64,000 bases of DNA from Rhizobium sp. CG5 (GCF_023701945.1 NZ_JABAEF010000005.1:248001-312000), one strand, 5' to 3'; positions 53,633 through 62,928 are shown, counted from the first letter of the stretch. Notes: generated by a model from the letters alone, not told the origin. A program made the numbers and translations.

Positions 53633-54526
53633 ATGGACCGCCTGGATCGCATGCAGCTCTTTGTTCGTGTCGTGGAACGGCGCAGTTTCACGGCTGCCGC
53701 CGCGGACCTCAGCCTCGCCCGCTCGACGGCGACGGAGGCGATCAAGCTGCTCGAGGCCGATGTCGGCGCCCGGCTGCTGGAGCGCACGACGCGGCATGTG
53801 ACGCCGACGCTGGATGGTCAGGCCTATTACCAGCGCTGCCTGGCGATCCTTGCCGATGTCGAGGACGCCAACAGTGTGTTTCGCAACGCTGAGCCGCAGG
53901 GCATGCTGCGCATTGATGCGCATGGGCTGCTGACGCGCACCTTCCTGCTGCCGCGACTGCCGGAGTTTCTGGATCGCTATCCGCTGCTCGACCTTTATAT
54001 CGGCCAGGGCGACCGGGTGGTCGATCTGGTGCGCGAGGGCATCGATTGCGTGATCCGGGCCGGAGAGCTTGCCGACAGCGGCATGATCGTGCGGCGGCTT
54101 GCCACCATCCAGGAGGTGACCTGCGCCAGCCCCGCCTATATCGAGAGGTGTGGCATGCCGTCGTCGATCGACGATCTCCATGGCCATGTCTGCGTGGGCT
54201 TCGTCTCGTCACGCACCGGCGAAACCATGCCGCTCGAATTCCTCGTCGAAGGGCAGACGCGCTTCGTCACCCTGCCGAGCCGGCTGACGGTCAACAATTC
54301 CGACACCATGGCTGATCTCGCCAGGCTGGGCTTCGGCCTGATCCAGGCGCCGCGGTATCGGCTGGCGGCCGATTTCGCGACCGGCGCCCTGGTCGAAGTG
54401 CTGCCGCAGTGTCCGCCGCCGCCGACCCCTCTCTCGGCACTTTATCCGCAGAACCGGCAACTCGCCTCGCGCGTCCGGGTTTTTCTCGACTGGGCATCAG
54501 CCGTGTTTGCCGAGGCAAGGCTCTGA
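53633..54526 (+). CDS. LysR family transcriptional regulator
   Basis: 297 residues from the ATG (GTG codons at 53618 and 53621 are alternatives). The helix-turn-helix MQLFVRVVERRSFTAAAADL and the CrgA-like effector domain (about 90-295) are clear. Divergent from the SDR/tautomerase genes, the usual arrangement for a LysR regulator and its target. Confidence 0.9.
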   Translation: MDRLDRMQLFVRVVERRSFTAAAADLSLARSTATEAIKLLEADVGARLLERTTRHVTPTLDGQAYYQRCLAILADVEDANSVFRNAEPQGMLRIDAHGLLTRTFLLPRLPEFLDRYPLLDLYIGQGDRVVDLVREGIDCVIRAGELADSGMIVRRLATIQEVTCASPAYIERCGMPSSIDDLHGHVCVGFVSSRTGETMPLEFLVEGQTRFVTLPSRLTVNNSDTMADLARLGFGLIQAPRYRLAADFATGALVEVLPQCPPPPTPLSALYPQNRQLASRVRVFLDWASAVFAEARL

Positions 54527-54644
54527 GCGCCTGCTGCGAACAGCCTTGCTGAACGCCCGATGAACCGGGGCCTCAGACAGGGTTCAGGCAGTACCTGCCA
54601 TAAGACCAGCATCGAATGACAATTTCGGCGGGGGCCTTGAGATC

Positions 54645-54815
54645 ATGGATATCGTGCTGCGCAGACTGACAATCATCACCCTGACGATGGCGATCTTTGC
54701 CATGGGCTTCGCGGCCCTGGTCACCGCCGACGGTCGCGGGCCGAAGCGTGTGCATTACGGCACCGCGACGCCTTGCCTGCATCCGGCCAGCAGCTTCTGC
54801 ACCGTGCAACTCTGA
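54645..54815 (+). CDS. Tiny membrane or exported protein 1, 56 residues
   Basis: ATG with GGGGG-containing sequence upstream. The N-terminus (VLRRLTIITLTMAIFAMGFAALVTA) acts as a signal anchor, and the tail has two cysteines (TPCLHPASSFCTVQL). It is followed after 20 bp by a second tiny membrane protein with a strong ribosome site. No family recognised. The strand match, tight spacing and hydrophobic start support coding. Confidence 0.5.
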   Translation: MDIVLRRLTIITLTMAIFAMGFAALVTADGRGPKRVHYGTATPCLHPASSFCTVQL

Positions 54816-54835
54816 CACTTAAACAGGAGACCGCC

Positions 54836-55012
54836 ATGACCGCATCCGTCCTCGGCTCTGCTGCCTCCACCCTGCGGGTGGCGCTTATGGCGTTCCTGCT
54901 GCTCGGCCCGCTGGCGGCGCTGGGCTTCAGCCAGACAGGCCCAGACGGTGTCAGCAAGCAGGGGGCCGGCCTGGTTCTGTTGGTCAGCCTGCAGCGCCAG
55001 TCGCTGAGCTGA
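54836..55012 (+). CDS. Tiny membrane protein 2, 58 residues
   Basis: ATG with CAGGAGA six bases ahead. One hydrophobic segment (about 14-32, VALMAFLLLGPLAALGF) and a second hydrophobic stretch (AGLVLLVSL) near the end. It looks like a membrane peptide. Probably co-transcribed with the 56-residue gene before it. No known family. Confidence 0.5.
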   Translation: MTASVLGSAASTLRVALMAFLLLGPLAALGFSQTGPDGVSKQGAGLVLLVSLQRQSLS

Positions 55013-55116
55013 ACGGCGGCAAGCCTGTCGCCGAACGCCGGCGCTCCATGCCCAAAAAAGCGGTCCGGGCCCTGCCGCGTCGTTTGCTTGTCAAACAGAC
55101 CATTATATAAAGACCC

Positions 55117-56619
55117 ATGGACAAGCGAATCTCGACACTCTCCCCTTTGAATTTCCTCGGCCCCGAGCCCTATGAGCCGCGCGTCTTTACCGACGCGGCG
55201 CTGGCCGTCGATGCCATCACCGAACTCTACGAGCGCAATACCCGCTACCTGATCGAGGGTTTTCAAGCCTTGGCCGGCGGCGCCTCGCCGGCGGGGCGCT
55301 ACCGGGCCTTCTACCCGCAGGTCAGCATCGAGACGGCCAGCTTCGGACATGCCGACACGCGCCTGTCCTACGGCCATGTCACGGCGCCGGGCATGTACAC
55401 CACGACCATTACCCGGCCGCATTTCTTCCGCCATTACCTGGTCGAGCAATTGGCGCTGCTGATCGACAACCACCAGGTGCCGGTCGTCGTGTCGGAATCC
55501 TCAACGCCCATTCCGCTGCATTTCGCCTTTGGCGAAGGCGCCCATGTGGAAGCCGAGTCGAATGGGCTGGCCGATATCCAGCTGCGCGACCTGTTCGACA
55601 CGCCGGACCTGTCGACCACCGATGACGAGATCGCCAATGGCGAATACGAGCCACGCCCCGGCGAGCCGCAGCCGCTGGCGCCGTTCACCGCGCAGCGCAT
55701 CGACTATTCGCTGGCCCGCCTGTCGCATTATACCGCGACCAGTGCGGCGCATTTCCAGAATTTCGTGCTGTTCACCAATTACCAGTTCTATATCGACGAA
55801 TTCTGCGCCTATGCCCGCAATCTGATGGCCGACGGCGGCGGCGGTTACACCGCCTTTGTCGAGCCCGGCAATATCATCACGCCGGCCGGCGCCGACGGTC
55901 CGGACTCCTCCCTGTCGCTCGGTCGCCTGCCGCAGATGCCGGCCTATCACCTGAAGAAGGATGGCCATGCCGGCATCACCATGGTCAATATCGGCGTCGG
56001 CCCGTCCAATGCCAAGACGATCACCGACCATATCGCCGTGCTGCGCCCGCATGCCTGGCTGATGCTCGGCCATTGCGCGGGCTTGCGCAACAGCCAGCGG
56101 CTCGGCGACTATGTGCTGGCGCATGCCTATGTGCGCGAAGACCATGTGCTCGACGACGACCTGCCGGTCTGGGTGCCGATCCCGGCTTTGGCCGAAGTGC
56201 AGCTGGCGCTGGAAGACGCGGTCGAGGAAATCACCGGCTACGAGGGCTTCGAGCTGAAGCGCATCATGCGCACCGGCACGGTGGCCACCATCGACAACCG
56301 CAACTGGGAACTGCGCGACCAGCGCGGCCCGGTCAAGCGGCTTTCGCAGTCGCGCGCCATCGCGCTCGACATGGAATCGGCCACCATCGCTGCCAACGGT
56401 TTCCGCTTCCGCGTGCCCTATGGCACGCTGCTTTGCGTCTCCGACAAGCCGCTGCATGGCGAGCTGAAACTGCCCGGCATGGCCAGCGCCTTCTACAAGA
56501 CCCAGGTCAGCCAGCACCTGCAGATCGGCATCCGCGCCCTGCAGAAACTCGCCGAAATGCCGCCCGAGAGGTTGCATTCGCGCAAGCTGCGCAGTTTTTA
56601 CGAGACGGCGTTTCAGTAA
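55117..56619 (+). CDS. amn: AMP nucleosidase
   Basis: 500 residues, the usual length of the proteobacterial enzyme, which splits AMP into adenine and ribose 5-phosphate. The N-terminal regulatory domain (about 1-180) and the C-terminal phosphorylase-like domain (about 270-490) with MLGHCAGLRNSQ and ALDMESATIAANG (catalytic Asp/Glu) match Amn. It lies alone; the LOG protein at 623 acts on related nucleotides. Confidence 0.93.
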   Translation: MDKRISTLSPLNFLGPEPYEPRVFTDAALAVDAITELYERNTRYLIEGFQALAGGASPAGRYRAFYPQVSIETASFGHADTRLSYGHVTAPGMYTTTITRPHFFRHYLVEQLALLIDNHQVPVVVSESSTPIPLHFAFGEGAHVEAESNGLADIQLRDLFDTPDLSTTDDEIANGEYEPRPGEPQPLAPFTAQRIDYSLARLSHYTATSAAHFQNFVLFTNYQFYIDEFCAYARNLMADGGGGYTAFVEPGNIITPAGADGPDSSLSLGRLPQMPAYHLKKDGHAGITMVNIGVGPSNAKTITDHIAVLRPHAWLMLGHCAGLRNSQRLGDYVLAHAYVREDHVLDDDLPVWVPIPALAEVQLALEDAVEEITGYEGFELKRIMRTGTVATIDNRNWELRDQRGPVKRLSQSRAIALDMESATIAANGFRFRVPYGTLLCVSDKPLHGELKLPGMASAFYKTQVSQHLQIGIRALQKLAEMPPERLHSRKLRSFYETAFQ

Positions 56620-56806
56620 GGGGGGATGTTGCGGGGCTGGCGCTGGTTTTGTAGGGCCTAAGTAAAGACGATCTCGGTGCACGGGGCTGGCATCAGAATG
56701 ATGCGCTCTGCATCACCCTTGCCGAAATCCGACGCATCCCGGGTGCGAAGTCGCTATATAGCAAGTAGGAAGCGCGACACCCCGGCCCGTCAGGCAGCCC
56801 CGACAC

Positions 56807-57352
56807 ATGCAGCACGAGAATTTTCATTACAACGGCACGCTGATCTACCTCAGCCACCTCGGTCAGACGAGCGCCGATTTCAACTGGACTAGCCCGATCG
56901 GGAACCAGACCTATAGGGTGTGGCTCCGGTACTCGAACCATTGTTACTCAAGGGAGCTCGCCCACGGCGAAGTTCAGGCCGAACACGCCTATGTGGTCGA
57001 GACCGCGCCCAAGCTCAGGGTCTACTGCCCGGATAGGTACGGCCAGACGGAAAGGCTTGTACGCATGATGGGAGCCCTATTCGAGAGGCCCACCTCGAAG
57101 GTCTCGCTCACCCATGATAAGAATTGGACCACCTTCGAACTCTACCTTCCTCCGGAGGGAGGCGCACAGCACAGGTACTGCGCCTTCTTCAGGGTCAAGA
57201 ACTCGGCGGAGCAGCCGGAGGACCCCAGCCTGCACTTCCTAGACATGCATGTGGAGAGTGCCTATGTCCGGACGAACGTGGTCAAGACGGTACGCTCATG
57301 CCCCTTCGGCATGGTCGCGCATATGACCAAGCACCAGATACCCTACTTCTGA
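56807..57352 (+). CDS. Unknown protein with codon use unlike its neighbours
   Basis: 181 residues, no signal peptide or membrane segment, many aromatic residues and His/Tyr-rich (RYSNHCYS, TKHQIPYF). Arginine is mostly encoded by AGG and ATA occurs, whereas neighbours use CGC and ATC; this suggests acquisition by transfer. A GCTATATAGC palindrome lies 47 bp upstream (56751-56760) and a hairpin terminator follows (57361). I recognise no family. The preceding 190 bp hold no other gene. Confidence 0.6.
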   Translation: MQHENFHYNGTLIYLSHLGQTSADFNWTSPIGNQTYRVWLRYSNHCYSRELAHGEVQAEHAYVVETAPKLRVYCPDRYGQTERLVRMMGALFERPTSKVSLTHDKNWTTFELYLPPEGGAQHRYCAFFRVKNSAEQPEDPSLHFLDMHVESAYVRTNVVKTVRSCPFGMVAHMTKHQIPYF

Positions 57353-57360
57353 AATGAGGT

Positions 57361-57390
57361 GGGGGACCGTCGCCGGTCCCCCATATATAT
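57361..57390 (+). terminator. Terminator-like hairpin after the atypical gene
   Basis: GGGGGACC (57361-57368) and GGTCCCCC (57375-57382) form a perfect 8-bp stem with six-base loop, followed by ATATATAT rather than a T-run. It is ten bases after the stop codon. The rest of the gap to 57649 shows nothing recognisable. Confidence 0.55.
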
Positions 57391-57649
57391 CCTCGACAAT
57401 GTCAAACCCGAAGGCCCACAGCCATAAGCAAGTGACCAGAGTGACCTGGCGACCTCGGCACTATCGGTCCGTAAGGACCTCAGTCGATCTGCACCGATGA
57501 TCAGAACATAGGGCAAGGAGGGCTGCAGGTCAAGGCAACGTACCGTCTCTTGGTCAACAGACCCGTGCGATGCCTCGGTACACCGTCTCTTCCCTGCCCC
57601 ACATCAATTGCTCCCCGCACGGCGTGTAATCACCTCACCAAAGCCCCCC

Positions 57650-58123
57650 TCAGGCCTCCACAATCACCGCCTCGCAGCGCACCGGGAAATTCACCGAATT
57701 GGCGATGAAGCATTTCTCATGGGCCTCGGCGTGCAGTTCGGCGGCGATCTGGGGGTAGGTGCCGGTTTTGATTGTAACCTTGGGCTTCAAGAGAACGTCG
57801 GTGAAGCGGCCGATACCGTCGGCATCCATGATCATCGTGCCTTCGGCATGATCCTCATAGGCCGTGACGACGACGCCCGAGACGGCGCAGAGGTGCAGAT
57901 ACCAGAGCTTGTGACAGGCCGAGAGCGAAGCCAGGAACAGGTCTTCGGGGTTCCAGCGGCTGGCATCGCCGCGAAAGGCCGGATCGGACGAGCCTGCAAT
58001 ATCCGGCTTGCCGGCGGCGGAAATCACATGGTCGCGGCCATAGGCGCGGTAGCCTGATGTGCCGCTGCCCTGATTGCCGGCCCATGTCACCGTTACCCGA
58101 TATTCGTGTCTGTGCTCGGTCAT
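57650..58123 (-). CDS. OsmC/Ohr-type peroxiredoxin
   Basis: 157 residues. The two catalytic cysteines are in LASLSACHKLW (about 67) and EKCFIANS (about 136). The pattern resembles YhfA-like OsmC proteins. It detoxifies organic hydroperoxides using a dithiol. ATG at 58123; an extension to 58192 has no similarity. It is divergent from the PadR gene. Confidence 0.85.
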   Translation of the reverse strand: MTEHRHEYRVTVTWAGNQGSGTSGYRAYGRDHVISAAGKPDIAGSSDPAFRGDASRWNPEDLFLASLSACHKLWYLHLCAVSGVVVTAYEDHAEGTMIMDADGIGRFTDVLLKPKVTIKTGTYPQIAAELHAEAHEKCFIANSVNFPVRCEAVIVEA

Positions 58124-58236
58124 GCCTTTTGATCTCCTTGCCGCGAGTCTTCTTTGATCGACCATAGGACGAAGCAAGGCTGGCGTCGCCATGGTCGAGT
58201 CAAAAAAATTCGCCGCCCCTCTTGCATCGACAGCTC

Positions 58237-58250
58237 TAAGATATATCTTA
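58237..58250. promoter_or_regulatory. Palindromic operator upstream of the PadR gene
   Basis: TAAGATATATCTTA is a perfect 14-bp palindrome 31 bp before the PadR start, in the divergent region with OsmC. ATAT-centred palindromes of this kind are targets of PadR/YqjI repressors, so autoregulation is likely. Confidence 0.7.
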
Positions 58251-58281
58251 GATACAGTTCAACCGACGAAAGAGACAACAG

Positions 58282-58881
58282 ATGAGACATATGCATTCCG
58301 AAGGTTGCGGCCACCATGAAGGCCGCGGGTTCTGGCAGGCGATGAAGGAACGCGGCTTTGGTGGCGGTCCGCGTGGCCGATTTGACGGGGGGCGCGGCCC
58401 TGGCGGGCATGGCGGCGAACGCCGGCGCATGTTCGAGACCGGCGAGCTGCGCCTCGTGCTCTTGAAGCTGATCGAGGAACAGCCGCGCCATGGCTACGAC
58501 CTGATCCGCGAGATCGAGAGCCGGTCCGGCGGCGCCTATGCGCCGAGCCCCGGCGTGGTCTACCCGACCATGACGCTTCTGATCGACATGGGGCTGGCCG
58601 AGGAGCAGATCAGCGAGGGTCCGCGCAAGCTGCTGGCGATCAGCGAGGCCGGGCGCCAGCATCTCCTTGAGCGGGCCGACGAGGTTGCCATTGCCATGGC
58701 GCGGCTGACGGCTCTCGCCAAGGTCAGCGAACAGACGGATGCCGCCCCGGTGCGCCGGGCCATGCACAATCTGAAATCCGCCCTGCAGGAGCGGCTGTCG
58801 CAAGACAATGTGACGCGCGACATCCAGCTCGATGTGGCACGGATCCTGGATGAGGCCGCCAGCAAGATCGAAAGGCTCTGA
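58282..58881 (+). CDS. PadR family regulator with metal-binding N-terminus (YqjI-like)
   Basis: 199 residues. Residues 1-48 are rich in His, Gly and Arg (MRHMHSEGCGHHEGRG), as in the nickel-sensing N-terminus of E. coli YqjI. The PadR winged helix (about 52-125, ELRLVLLKLIEEQPRHGYDL) and a C-terminal helical dimer domain follow. In E. coli YqjI represses itself and the ferric reductase yqjH. Here the next gene is DUF2218, which in other alphaproteobacteria is fused to YqjH-like siderophore-interacting proteins, so a metal-linked role is supported by context. Confidence 0.85.
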   Translation: MRHMHSEGCGHHEGRGFWQAMKERGFGGGPRGRFDGGRGPGGHGGERRRMFETGELRLVLLKLIEEQPRHGYDLIREIESRSGGAYAPSPGVVYPTMTLLIDMGLAEEQISEGPRKLLAISEAGRQHLLERADEVAIAMARLTALAKVSEQTDAAPVRRAMHNLKSALQERLSQDNVTRDIQLDVARILDEAASKIERL

Positions 58882-58882
58882 C

Positions 58883-59170
58883 ATGACCAAGACAACAGCC
58901 ACCATCGCCACTGAACACGGCTGGAAATATGTGCAGCAGCTCTGCAAGCACTGGAGCCACAAGCTTCAGGTGGAGCTCGGCGACAACCGCTCCACCGTGC
59001 GCTTCGCGGAAGCCGTCGCCGAGATGTCGGCCGATGACGCGGCCCTGACCGTGGTCATCGAGGCTGCGTCACCGGAGGTTCTGGAGCGCATGCAGGGCGT
59101 GGTGTCGAGCCATCTCGACCGCTTCGCTTTCCGCGAGGCGCCGCTGCCGTTTGCGTGGACAGCGGCGTGA
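58883..59170 (+). CDS. DUF2218 domain protein
   Basis: 95 residues, one small alpha/beta domain (KYVQQLCKHWSHKL, VELGDNRSTVRF, VSSHLDRFAFRE). It starts one base after the padR stop, so the two genes are co-transcribed. DUF2218 occurs as a companion or fusion partner of FAD-dependent siderophore-interacting proteins; no such reductase is present here. Biochemical function is unknown. Confidence 0.85.
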   Translation: MTKTTATIATEHGWKYVQQLCKHWSHKLQVELGDNRSTVRFAEAVAEMSADDAALTVVIEAASPEVLERMQGVVSSHLDRFAFREAPLPFAWTAA

Positions 59171-59178
59171 CACATGAG

Positions 59179-59209
59179 CTGCCCGCTTCGCCTATCGTGA
59201 AGCGGGCAG
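59179..59209 (+). terminator. Hairpin after the padR-DUF2218 operon
   Basis: A perfect 11-bp stem (CTGCCCGCTTC at 59179-59189, GAAGCGGGCAG at 59199-59209) nine bases after the DUF2218 stop. The T-run is weak (TTCC), so it may end or stabilise the transcript. Confidence 0.5.
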
Positions 59210-59279
59210 TTCCAGACCGATCTTGCCAAGCAAGGACATAAGCGGTCTAAACTTGTCGGACAACAGGAGGACGTCTGCC

Positions 59280-60056
59280 ATGACCGACACGCTCATCATC
59301 CCCGATCTTTCCGGCAAGGCCGTGCTCATCACCGGCGCCTCAAGCGGCATCGGCGCGGCATTGGCGCGGGCGTTTGCGGCCCAGGGCGCGCTGGTCGGGC
59401 TGCATTACAATTCGAAAGCCGAAGAGGCCGAGGCGATCGCCCAGGAAATCACCGCTTCGGGGGGCAAGGTCATGACGCTCAAGGCGGATGCCACCGACTC
59501 CAGGGCGATGGCGACTGCTGTCGACCGGCTGGCCCAGGCCTTCGGCCGGCTCGATGGGTTGATCAACAATGCCGGCAGCATGATCGCCCGCGTGCTTTAT
59601 GAAGACATGACGGATGCCCATTACGACAAGGTGATGGACGTCAATGCCCGCTCGGTGCTGTCGGCGAGCCATGCCGCCCTGCCGTATTTGAAAAAGCAGG
59701 GTGGCTTCATCATCAACACCACCTCGGTGGCGGCCCGCACCGGTGGCACCGCCGGCTCCGGCGTCTATGGCTCGTCCAAGGCTTTTGTCGGCGCGGTGAC
59801 CAAGGGCATGGCGCTGGAATTCGGCAAATATGATGTCCGCGTCAACGCCGTGGCGCCCGGCTTCATCGCGACGCCGTTCCAGGACCAGTATGCCCTGCCC
59901 GGCCAGATGGAGCAGGTCGCCGCGGCCGTGCCGTTGAAGCGGGCCGGCACGTCGGAGGATTGCGTCGGCGCCTATCTCTTCCTCGCCTCCCGCCAGCTGG
60001 CCGGCTACATCACCGGCCAGACGATCGACGTGAACGGCGGCCAGTTCATGCCGTGA
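59280..60056 (+). CDS. Short-chain dehydrogenase/reductase
   Basis: 258 residues. ITGASSGIG, NNAGS, catalytic Ser (TTSVAART) and YxxxK (YGSSKAFV) are present; the end is GQTIDVNGGQFMP. AGGAGG at 59265-59270 with nine bases supports the ATG at 59280; an extension to 59223 is unlikely. Likely a glucose/ribitol dehydrogenase-like or 3-oxoacyl reductase-like enzyme; substrate unknown. Confidence 0.9.
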   Translation: MTDTLIIPDLSGKAVLITGASSGIGAALARAFAAQGALVGLHYNSKAEEAEAIAQEITASGGKVMTLKADATDSRAMATAVDRLAQAFGRLDGLINNAGSMIARVLYEDMTDAHYDKVMDVNARSVLSASHAALPYLKKQGGFIINTTSVAARTGGTAGSGVYGSSKAFVGAVTKGMALEFGKYDVRVNAVAPGFIATPFQDQYALPGQMEQVAAAVPLKRAGTSEDCVGAYLFLASRQLAGYITGQTIDVNGGQFMP

Positions 60057-60266
60057 GGCCTCGGCAGGACCAACGCTCCGGGCCGGCATGTTCAGCCTGG
60101 AGCGTGGTGAGCCTAACTCGACCAATCTCGCCGATCTTTCGCGTTTGGAGCAACAAGAACGGCGTATCCTTCATACTCCAACTCTCGACTGCAATCTTCA
60201 TGTGAATTTTATAATTTAATAATACATGTATTTTATCGTGGGCGTTGGGATAAAAGAGGGCCCACC

Positions 60267-61964
60267 ATGTCGATCAAGAGTTTTTTCAATGCCGGACGTC
60301 TCGATGAAGACATGGAGGCGCTGTCCCGGTCGCAGGCGATGATCTGGTTCACGCCGGACGGCACCGTCCTGCGGGCCAACGAGAATTTCTGCAAGACCCT
60401 GCATTATTCGCCGCAGGAGATCACCGGCAAACATCACCGGATGTTCTGCGAGGAGGCAATCCGCAACGCGCCGGATTACGCCCGGTTCTGGGCCGATCTG
60501 GCCAGCGGCAAATTCCAGCAGGGTCAGTTCCGCCGCCAGACGAAGGAAGGCGACGATATCTGGATCGAAGCGAGCTACAACCCTGTGATCCATGGCGGCA
60601 AGGTGGTGCCCATCCTCAAGATCGCCACCGACATCAACACATCCAAGATCGAGGCGCTGGACGACGGCAACCGGATCCGGGCCATCGACCAATCGCAGGC
60701 GATCATCGAGTTCGAGCCGGATGGCTCGATCTTCAAGGCCAACCAGAATTTCCTGACGGCGATGGGCTATAGCGCAGCGGAGATTGCCGGCCAGCATCAC
60801 CGGATGTTCTGCGACCCCGCCTATGTCACGTCGCCCGACTATGCCCGGCTCTGGGATCGGCTGCGTGCCGGCGAATTCGTCGCCGACAATTTCGTCCGTA
60901 TCGGCAAGGGCGGCCGCAGGGTCTGGATCCAGGCGGCCTATACGCCGGTCCTCAACTCACGCGGAACCGTCTACAAGATCATCAAGGTGGCAACCGATAT
61001 CACCGCCCGCATGAATGCGGTCGAGAAGATCGGCAAGGCAATCGGCGGCCTGGCAGAGGGCGACCTGACCATCGAGATCGGCGCAGGCATCGATCCAGCC
61101 CTCGAACAGGTCCGGCTTGACTTCAATCAGGCAGCACGGGCGCTTGAAGAGACCGTGACGGCGATCAAGCATTCCGCCGAAACGCTGGCCAACAATGCGC
61201 AGCTGATCAATTCCGTCTCGAACGATATTGCCAAGAATGCCGAGCAGCAGGCGGCTTCCGTCGAAGAGACCGCCGCCGCCCTGGAGGAGATCACCACGAC
61301 AGTCAAGGATTCGAGCCAGCGGGCCGCCGAAGCCACCAAGCTGGTGGCAGCAACCCGCGCCGGAGCCGAAGCCTCCGGCGACATCGTCATGAAGGCGACC
61401 GCCGCCATGGACCAGATCAAGGCTTCGTCGAAGGAGATCGAGAATATCATCGGCGTGATCGACGAGATCGCCTTCCAGACGAACCTGCTGGCGCTCAATG
61501 CCGGCGTCGAGGCCGCACGGGCGGGGGAAGCCGGCAAGGGCTTTGCCGTCGTCGCCCAGGAAGTGCGCGAACTGGCGCAGCGCTCGGCCAGTGCGGCCAA
61601 GGACATCAAGACCCTGATCGCGACCTCGGCCGGCTCCGTCTCGCGCGGTGTTGCGCTGGTCAACGAGACCGGCGACGCGCTGCGGGAAATTGTCGACCAG
61701 GTGAAAAAGGTCGACGACAATGTCGGTGCGATCTCGGTGGCGGCACGCGAGCAGTCGCTCGGCATCGGCGAGATCAATGCCTCCATCAACGCGCTCGATC
61801 AGGCAACGCAGCGAAACGCCTCCACCGTCGAGGAGGCCAATGCTGCATCCCAGACGCTGGCCTCGGAAGCCGCTTCGCTTGAGGAGCTGATCGCCAAGTT
61901 CAAGGTGTCCGGCCAGAGCTCAAGAGGCCAGCAAAGCCGCAGGCCATACTCGACGGCCGCCTAG
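60267..61964 (+). CDS. Soluble chemoreceptor with two PAS domains
   Basis: 565 residues without membrane segments. Two PAS domains in tandem (about 15-125 and 137-247) are clearly homologous to each other: each carries [11 protein letters not shown] / [11 protein letters not shown] and HHRMFC. A short HAMP-like link ([11 protein letters not shown]) leads to the methyl-accepting signalling domain (about 300-540) with the tip [19 protein letters not shown]. This resembles cytosolic Aer-like or McpY-like receptors sensing redox or metabolic state. The C-terminus ends RRPYSTAA, not the CheR/CheB pentapeptide. The 210-bp upstream gap is AT-rich near 60180-60240, probably the promoter. Confidence 0.92.
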   Translation: MSIKSFFNAGRLDEDMEALSRSQAMIWFTPDGTVLRANENFCKTLHYSPQEITGKHHRMFCEEAIRNAPDYARFWADLASGKFQQGQFRRQTKEGDDIWIEASYNPVIHGGKVVPILKIATDINTSKIEALDDGNRIRAIDQSQAIIEFEPDGSIFKANQNFLTAMGYSAAEIAGQHHRMFCDPAYVTSPDYARLWDRLRAGEFVADNFVRIGKGGRRVWIQAAYTPVLNSRGTVYKIIKVATDITARMNAVEKIGKAIGGLAEGDLTIEIGAGIDPALEQVRLDFNQAARALEETVTAIKHSAETLANNAQLINSVSNDIAKNAEQQAASVEETAAALEEITTTVKDSSQRAAEATKLVAATRAGAEASGDIVMKATAAMDQIKASSKEIENIIGVIDEIAFQTNLLALNAGVEAARAGEAGKGFAVVAQEVRELAQRSASAAKDIKTLIATSAGSVSRGVALVNETGDALREIVDQVKKVDDNVGAISVAAREQSLGIGEINASINALDQATQRNASTVEEANAASQTLASEAASLEELIAKFKVSGQSSRGQQSRRPYSTAA

Positions 61965-61983
61965 ACAAGAGATCGGGAGCCTG

Positions 61984-62928
61984 TCAGACGGAAGCGGCGG
62001 CAGTCTGTTCGCTGCAGCCTGCGCTAAGGGACGCCTGTTGTTCCTTCTCAGCACCGAATTCAGCCATGGCAAAGGCGATGATGCTGCGCAGACGGGGCGT
62101 CATGCGCCGGTCGCGGTGGTAAATCAGCGACATCGGCCGTTCGCGCAATTGCCAGTCGGGAAAAAGCTGGACAAGGCGGCCGGCCTGCACGTCGGCCGCC
62201 AGCAGAATGGCCGGCTGCAGGATCACGCCGAGGCCGGCAAGCGCGGCGGTGCGCACCGCCTGGCCAGTGTTGACGGTGATCGGTATTTTCGGCGTGACCT
62301 CCACCACCTCCTCCTGTCTCGATAGCCGCCACGGCGCGCGCGCCGCCGGCGCAAAGCCGACGGCGTCGTGGCCGGAAAGGTCGCGCGGATGGGAAGGAGT
62401 CCCGCTTGCGGCCAGATAGTCCGGCGTCGCGCAGATCATCATGCGGTAGGGCGCCAGCCCGCGGGCGATCAGCCGGCTGTCCGCAAGATCGCCGATGCGA
62501 AAGGCGATATCGAAGCCCTCCTCGACGATATCGACGTTGCGATCGGTCAAGGTGATGTCCAGCGTCACCTCCGGGGCCAGCGCCCGATAGCGGCGCATCG
62601 CCGGCATCAGCACCTCCGCCCCGAAGGTGGTCGGCGCCGTCACCCTCAGCTTGCCACGCGGCTTGGTCTGCGCTGCTTCGGCATCAAGGTCGGCGACGGC
62701 GACGCGATCGAGAATCTCCCGGCATTGCTCGACATAGCTCATTCCGAAATCGGTCAGACTCTGCCGGCGCGTCGTCCGGTTGAGGAGGCGGGTGCCGAGC
62801 CGCTCTTCCAGCGCCGCGACATGCTGCCCGACCATCGCCGGCGACAGGCCCAGCCGTGCGGCCGCGGCACTCATCGAGCCTTCCCGCACCGTCGTGACGA
62901 AAACCTCCATGGCGTGAAACAGGTTCAT
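61984..62928 (-). CDS. LysR family transcriptional regulator
   Basis: 314 residues. The N-terminal helix-turn-helix (MEVFVTTVREGSMSAAAARL) and the CrgA-like effector domain are complete. It is divergent from the SDR gene at 63029 across 100 bp, a standard regulator/target pair. Its 3' end converges on the chemoreceptor gene (19 bp apart). Confidence 0.9.
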   Translation of the reverse strand: MNLFHAMEVFVTTVREGSMSAAAARLGLSPAMVGQHVAALEERLGTRLLNRTTRRQSLTDFGMSYVEQCREILDRVAVADLDAEAAQTKPRGKLRVTAPTTFGAEVLMPAMRRYRALAPEVTLDITLTDRNVDIVEEGFDIAFRIGDLADSRLIARGLAPYRMMICATPDYLAASGTPSHPRDLSGHDAVGFAPAARAPWRLSRQEEVVEVTPKIPITVNTGQAVRTAALAGLGVILQPAILLAADVQAGRLVQLFPDWQLRERPMSLIYHRDRRMTPRLRSIIAFAMAEFGAEKEQQASLSAGCSEQTAAASV

